DNA of 6,926 nt from contig JASHUX010000407.1 in assembly GCA_030039775.1 (NCBI GenBank), forward strand, positions 1 through 6,926, given 5' to 3'. The notes below the pieces were generated by a model. The model ran no database searches. It was not told the origin of the DNA and saw nothing but the letters and a program-made list of their open reading frames with translations. The stretch is from Alphaproteobacteria bacterium (GTDB lineage Bacteria > Pseudomonadota > Alphaproteobacteria > ATCC43930 > CGMCC-115725). The translations under genes were made by a program, and so were the position numbers. The first letter of the stretch is position 1. Each line of letters begins with the position of its first letter. Shown here one piece after another: positions 6,482 through 6,926 of this stretch.

Positions 6482-6926
6482 TCACTCGTCGGTTTCCGAG
6501 CGCGGATCGTCGCCGAGCGAATCGGGCTTGGTCGCGGGCGGCGCGGAAGGCACCGTCGGCTTTTGCGTCGTCGGTTCCGCCTGCAGTGCGAGGGTCCAGT
6601 CGGGAGCCGTGCCCCCAAGCTGGAGACCATGCTCGCCCAGCGCTGCGCGCAGCTGTTCGGTGTCGCCGATATAGCGGATCGCGACGCGAATTTGATCGCG
6701 GTCGAACGAGACGAGGTCGGTGCCGCGAACCTGCGCGATGGTGCGCAGCCGGTTGCGCACCGCGACCCAATCGACGAGCGAACTCGCGGTCACCGTGGCG
6801 TCGAGCGTTCCGCCGGCCTTGGTGTCGATGGTGTTGGCCTGTTTCCACGCGTGGCCGATCTCAGCGGCGACGTAGGCCACCGAGCGCGCCAGCTGTTGAG
6901 CCTCGGTCTCGCCAGGCTTGGCGGTG
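6482..6926 (-). CDS. DUF2066 domain-containing protein, C-terminal fragment
   Basis: Only the last 147 residues are in the window; the frame is open to the right edge, so the start lies beyond it. The text ARSVAYVAAEIGHAWKQANT, then a segment of the type ATVTASSLVDWVAVRNRL and IRVAIRYIGDTEQLRAALGEHGLQL, matches what I recall of the C-terminal half of DUF2066 proteins, which have no established function and are often predicted to be exported. The last 32 residues are a Pro/Thr-rich low-complexity tail ending in acidic residues (SETDE). A GTG in frame at 6880 is not a real start because the conserved region continues upstream of it. It is the first visible gene of the minus-strand operon; in related genomes this family often lies near purM, perM-like and hda genes. 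The assignment comes from recalled family sequence, not a search. Confidence 0.75.
   Translation of the reverse strand, partial: TAKPGETEAQQLARSVAYVAAEIGHAWKQANTIDTKAGGTLDATVTASSLVDWVAVRNRLRTIAQVRGTDLVSFDRDQIRVAIRYIGDTEQLRAALGEHGLQLGGTAPDWTLALQAEPTTQKPTVPSAPPATKPDSLGDDPRSETDE

Noticed and set aside
1..6926. Mobile elements, CRISPR repeats, tRNA or rRNA genes
   Set aside because: Genes fill nearly the whole window; I saw no transposase, regularly spaced repeats, terminal inverted repeats with duplications, or tRNA-like folding.

Overview
This window comes from a GC-rich alphaproteobacterial chromosome, probably Rhodospirillales-like. The evidence is the dense GC-biased codon use, a short HdaA-type DnaA paralogue, alphaproteobacterial forms of PPK1 and PPX, and a tightly packed cluster. 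There is no sign of mobile DNA, rRNA, tRNA or CRISPR. Seven protein-coding genes fill almost the whole window and no gene-free stretch exceeds 80 bases.

Right part (6926 down to 4151, minus strand): four closely spaced genes form one apparent operon. In transcription order they are the C-terminal part of a DUF2066-family protein (cut by the window edge), a CDP-alcohol phosphatidyltransferase of the cardiolipin-synthase/PgsA superfamily, a PerM/AI-2E-type membrane permease, and an HdaA-like regulator of DnaA. Junctions are a 4-base gap, an ATGA start/stop overlap and a 3-base gap, which suggests translational coupling.

Middle (3610 to 4122, plus strand): one SixA-like histidine phosphatase gene lies between the two minus-strand units. 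It converges on hdaA across 28 bases that hold most of a strong hairpin. It diverges from ppk across a 77-base region that must contain the promoters of both.

Left part (3532 down to 1, minus strand): ppk and ppx are coupled through a GTGA overlap. PPK1 makes polyphosphate from ATP and PPX removes phosphate from its end, so the pair sets the polyphosphate level. ppx is cut by the left edge and lacks roughly its last 40 to 50 residues.

The gene set (DUF2066, perM-like, hda, ppk, ppx) recalls the gammaproteobacterial perM-hda-purMN-ppk-ppx neighbourhood, so most of the window looks like an old conserved housekeeping block rather than an accessory island. I see no clearly new system. The points most worth following are the compact divergent control region, the hairpin overlapping the end of the phosphatase gene, the pairing of a phosphohistidine phosphatase with a kinase that works through phosphohistidine, and the resemblance of the phosphatidyltransferase to mitochondrial cardiolipin synthase.
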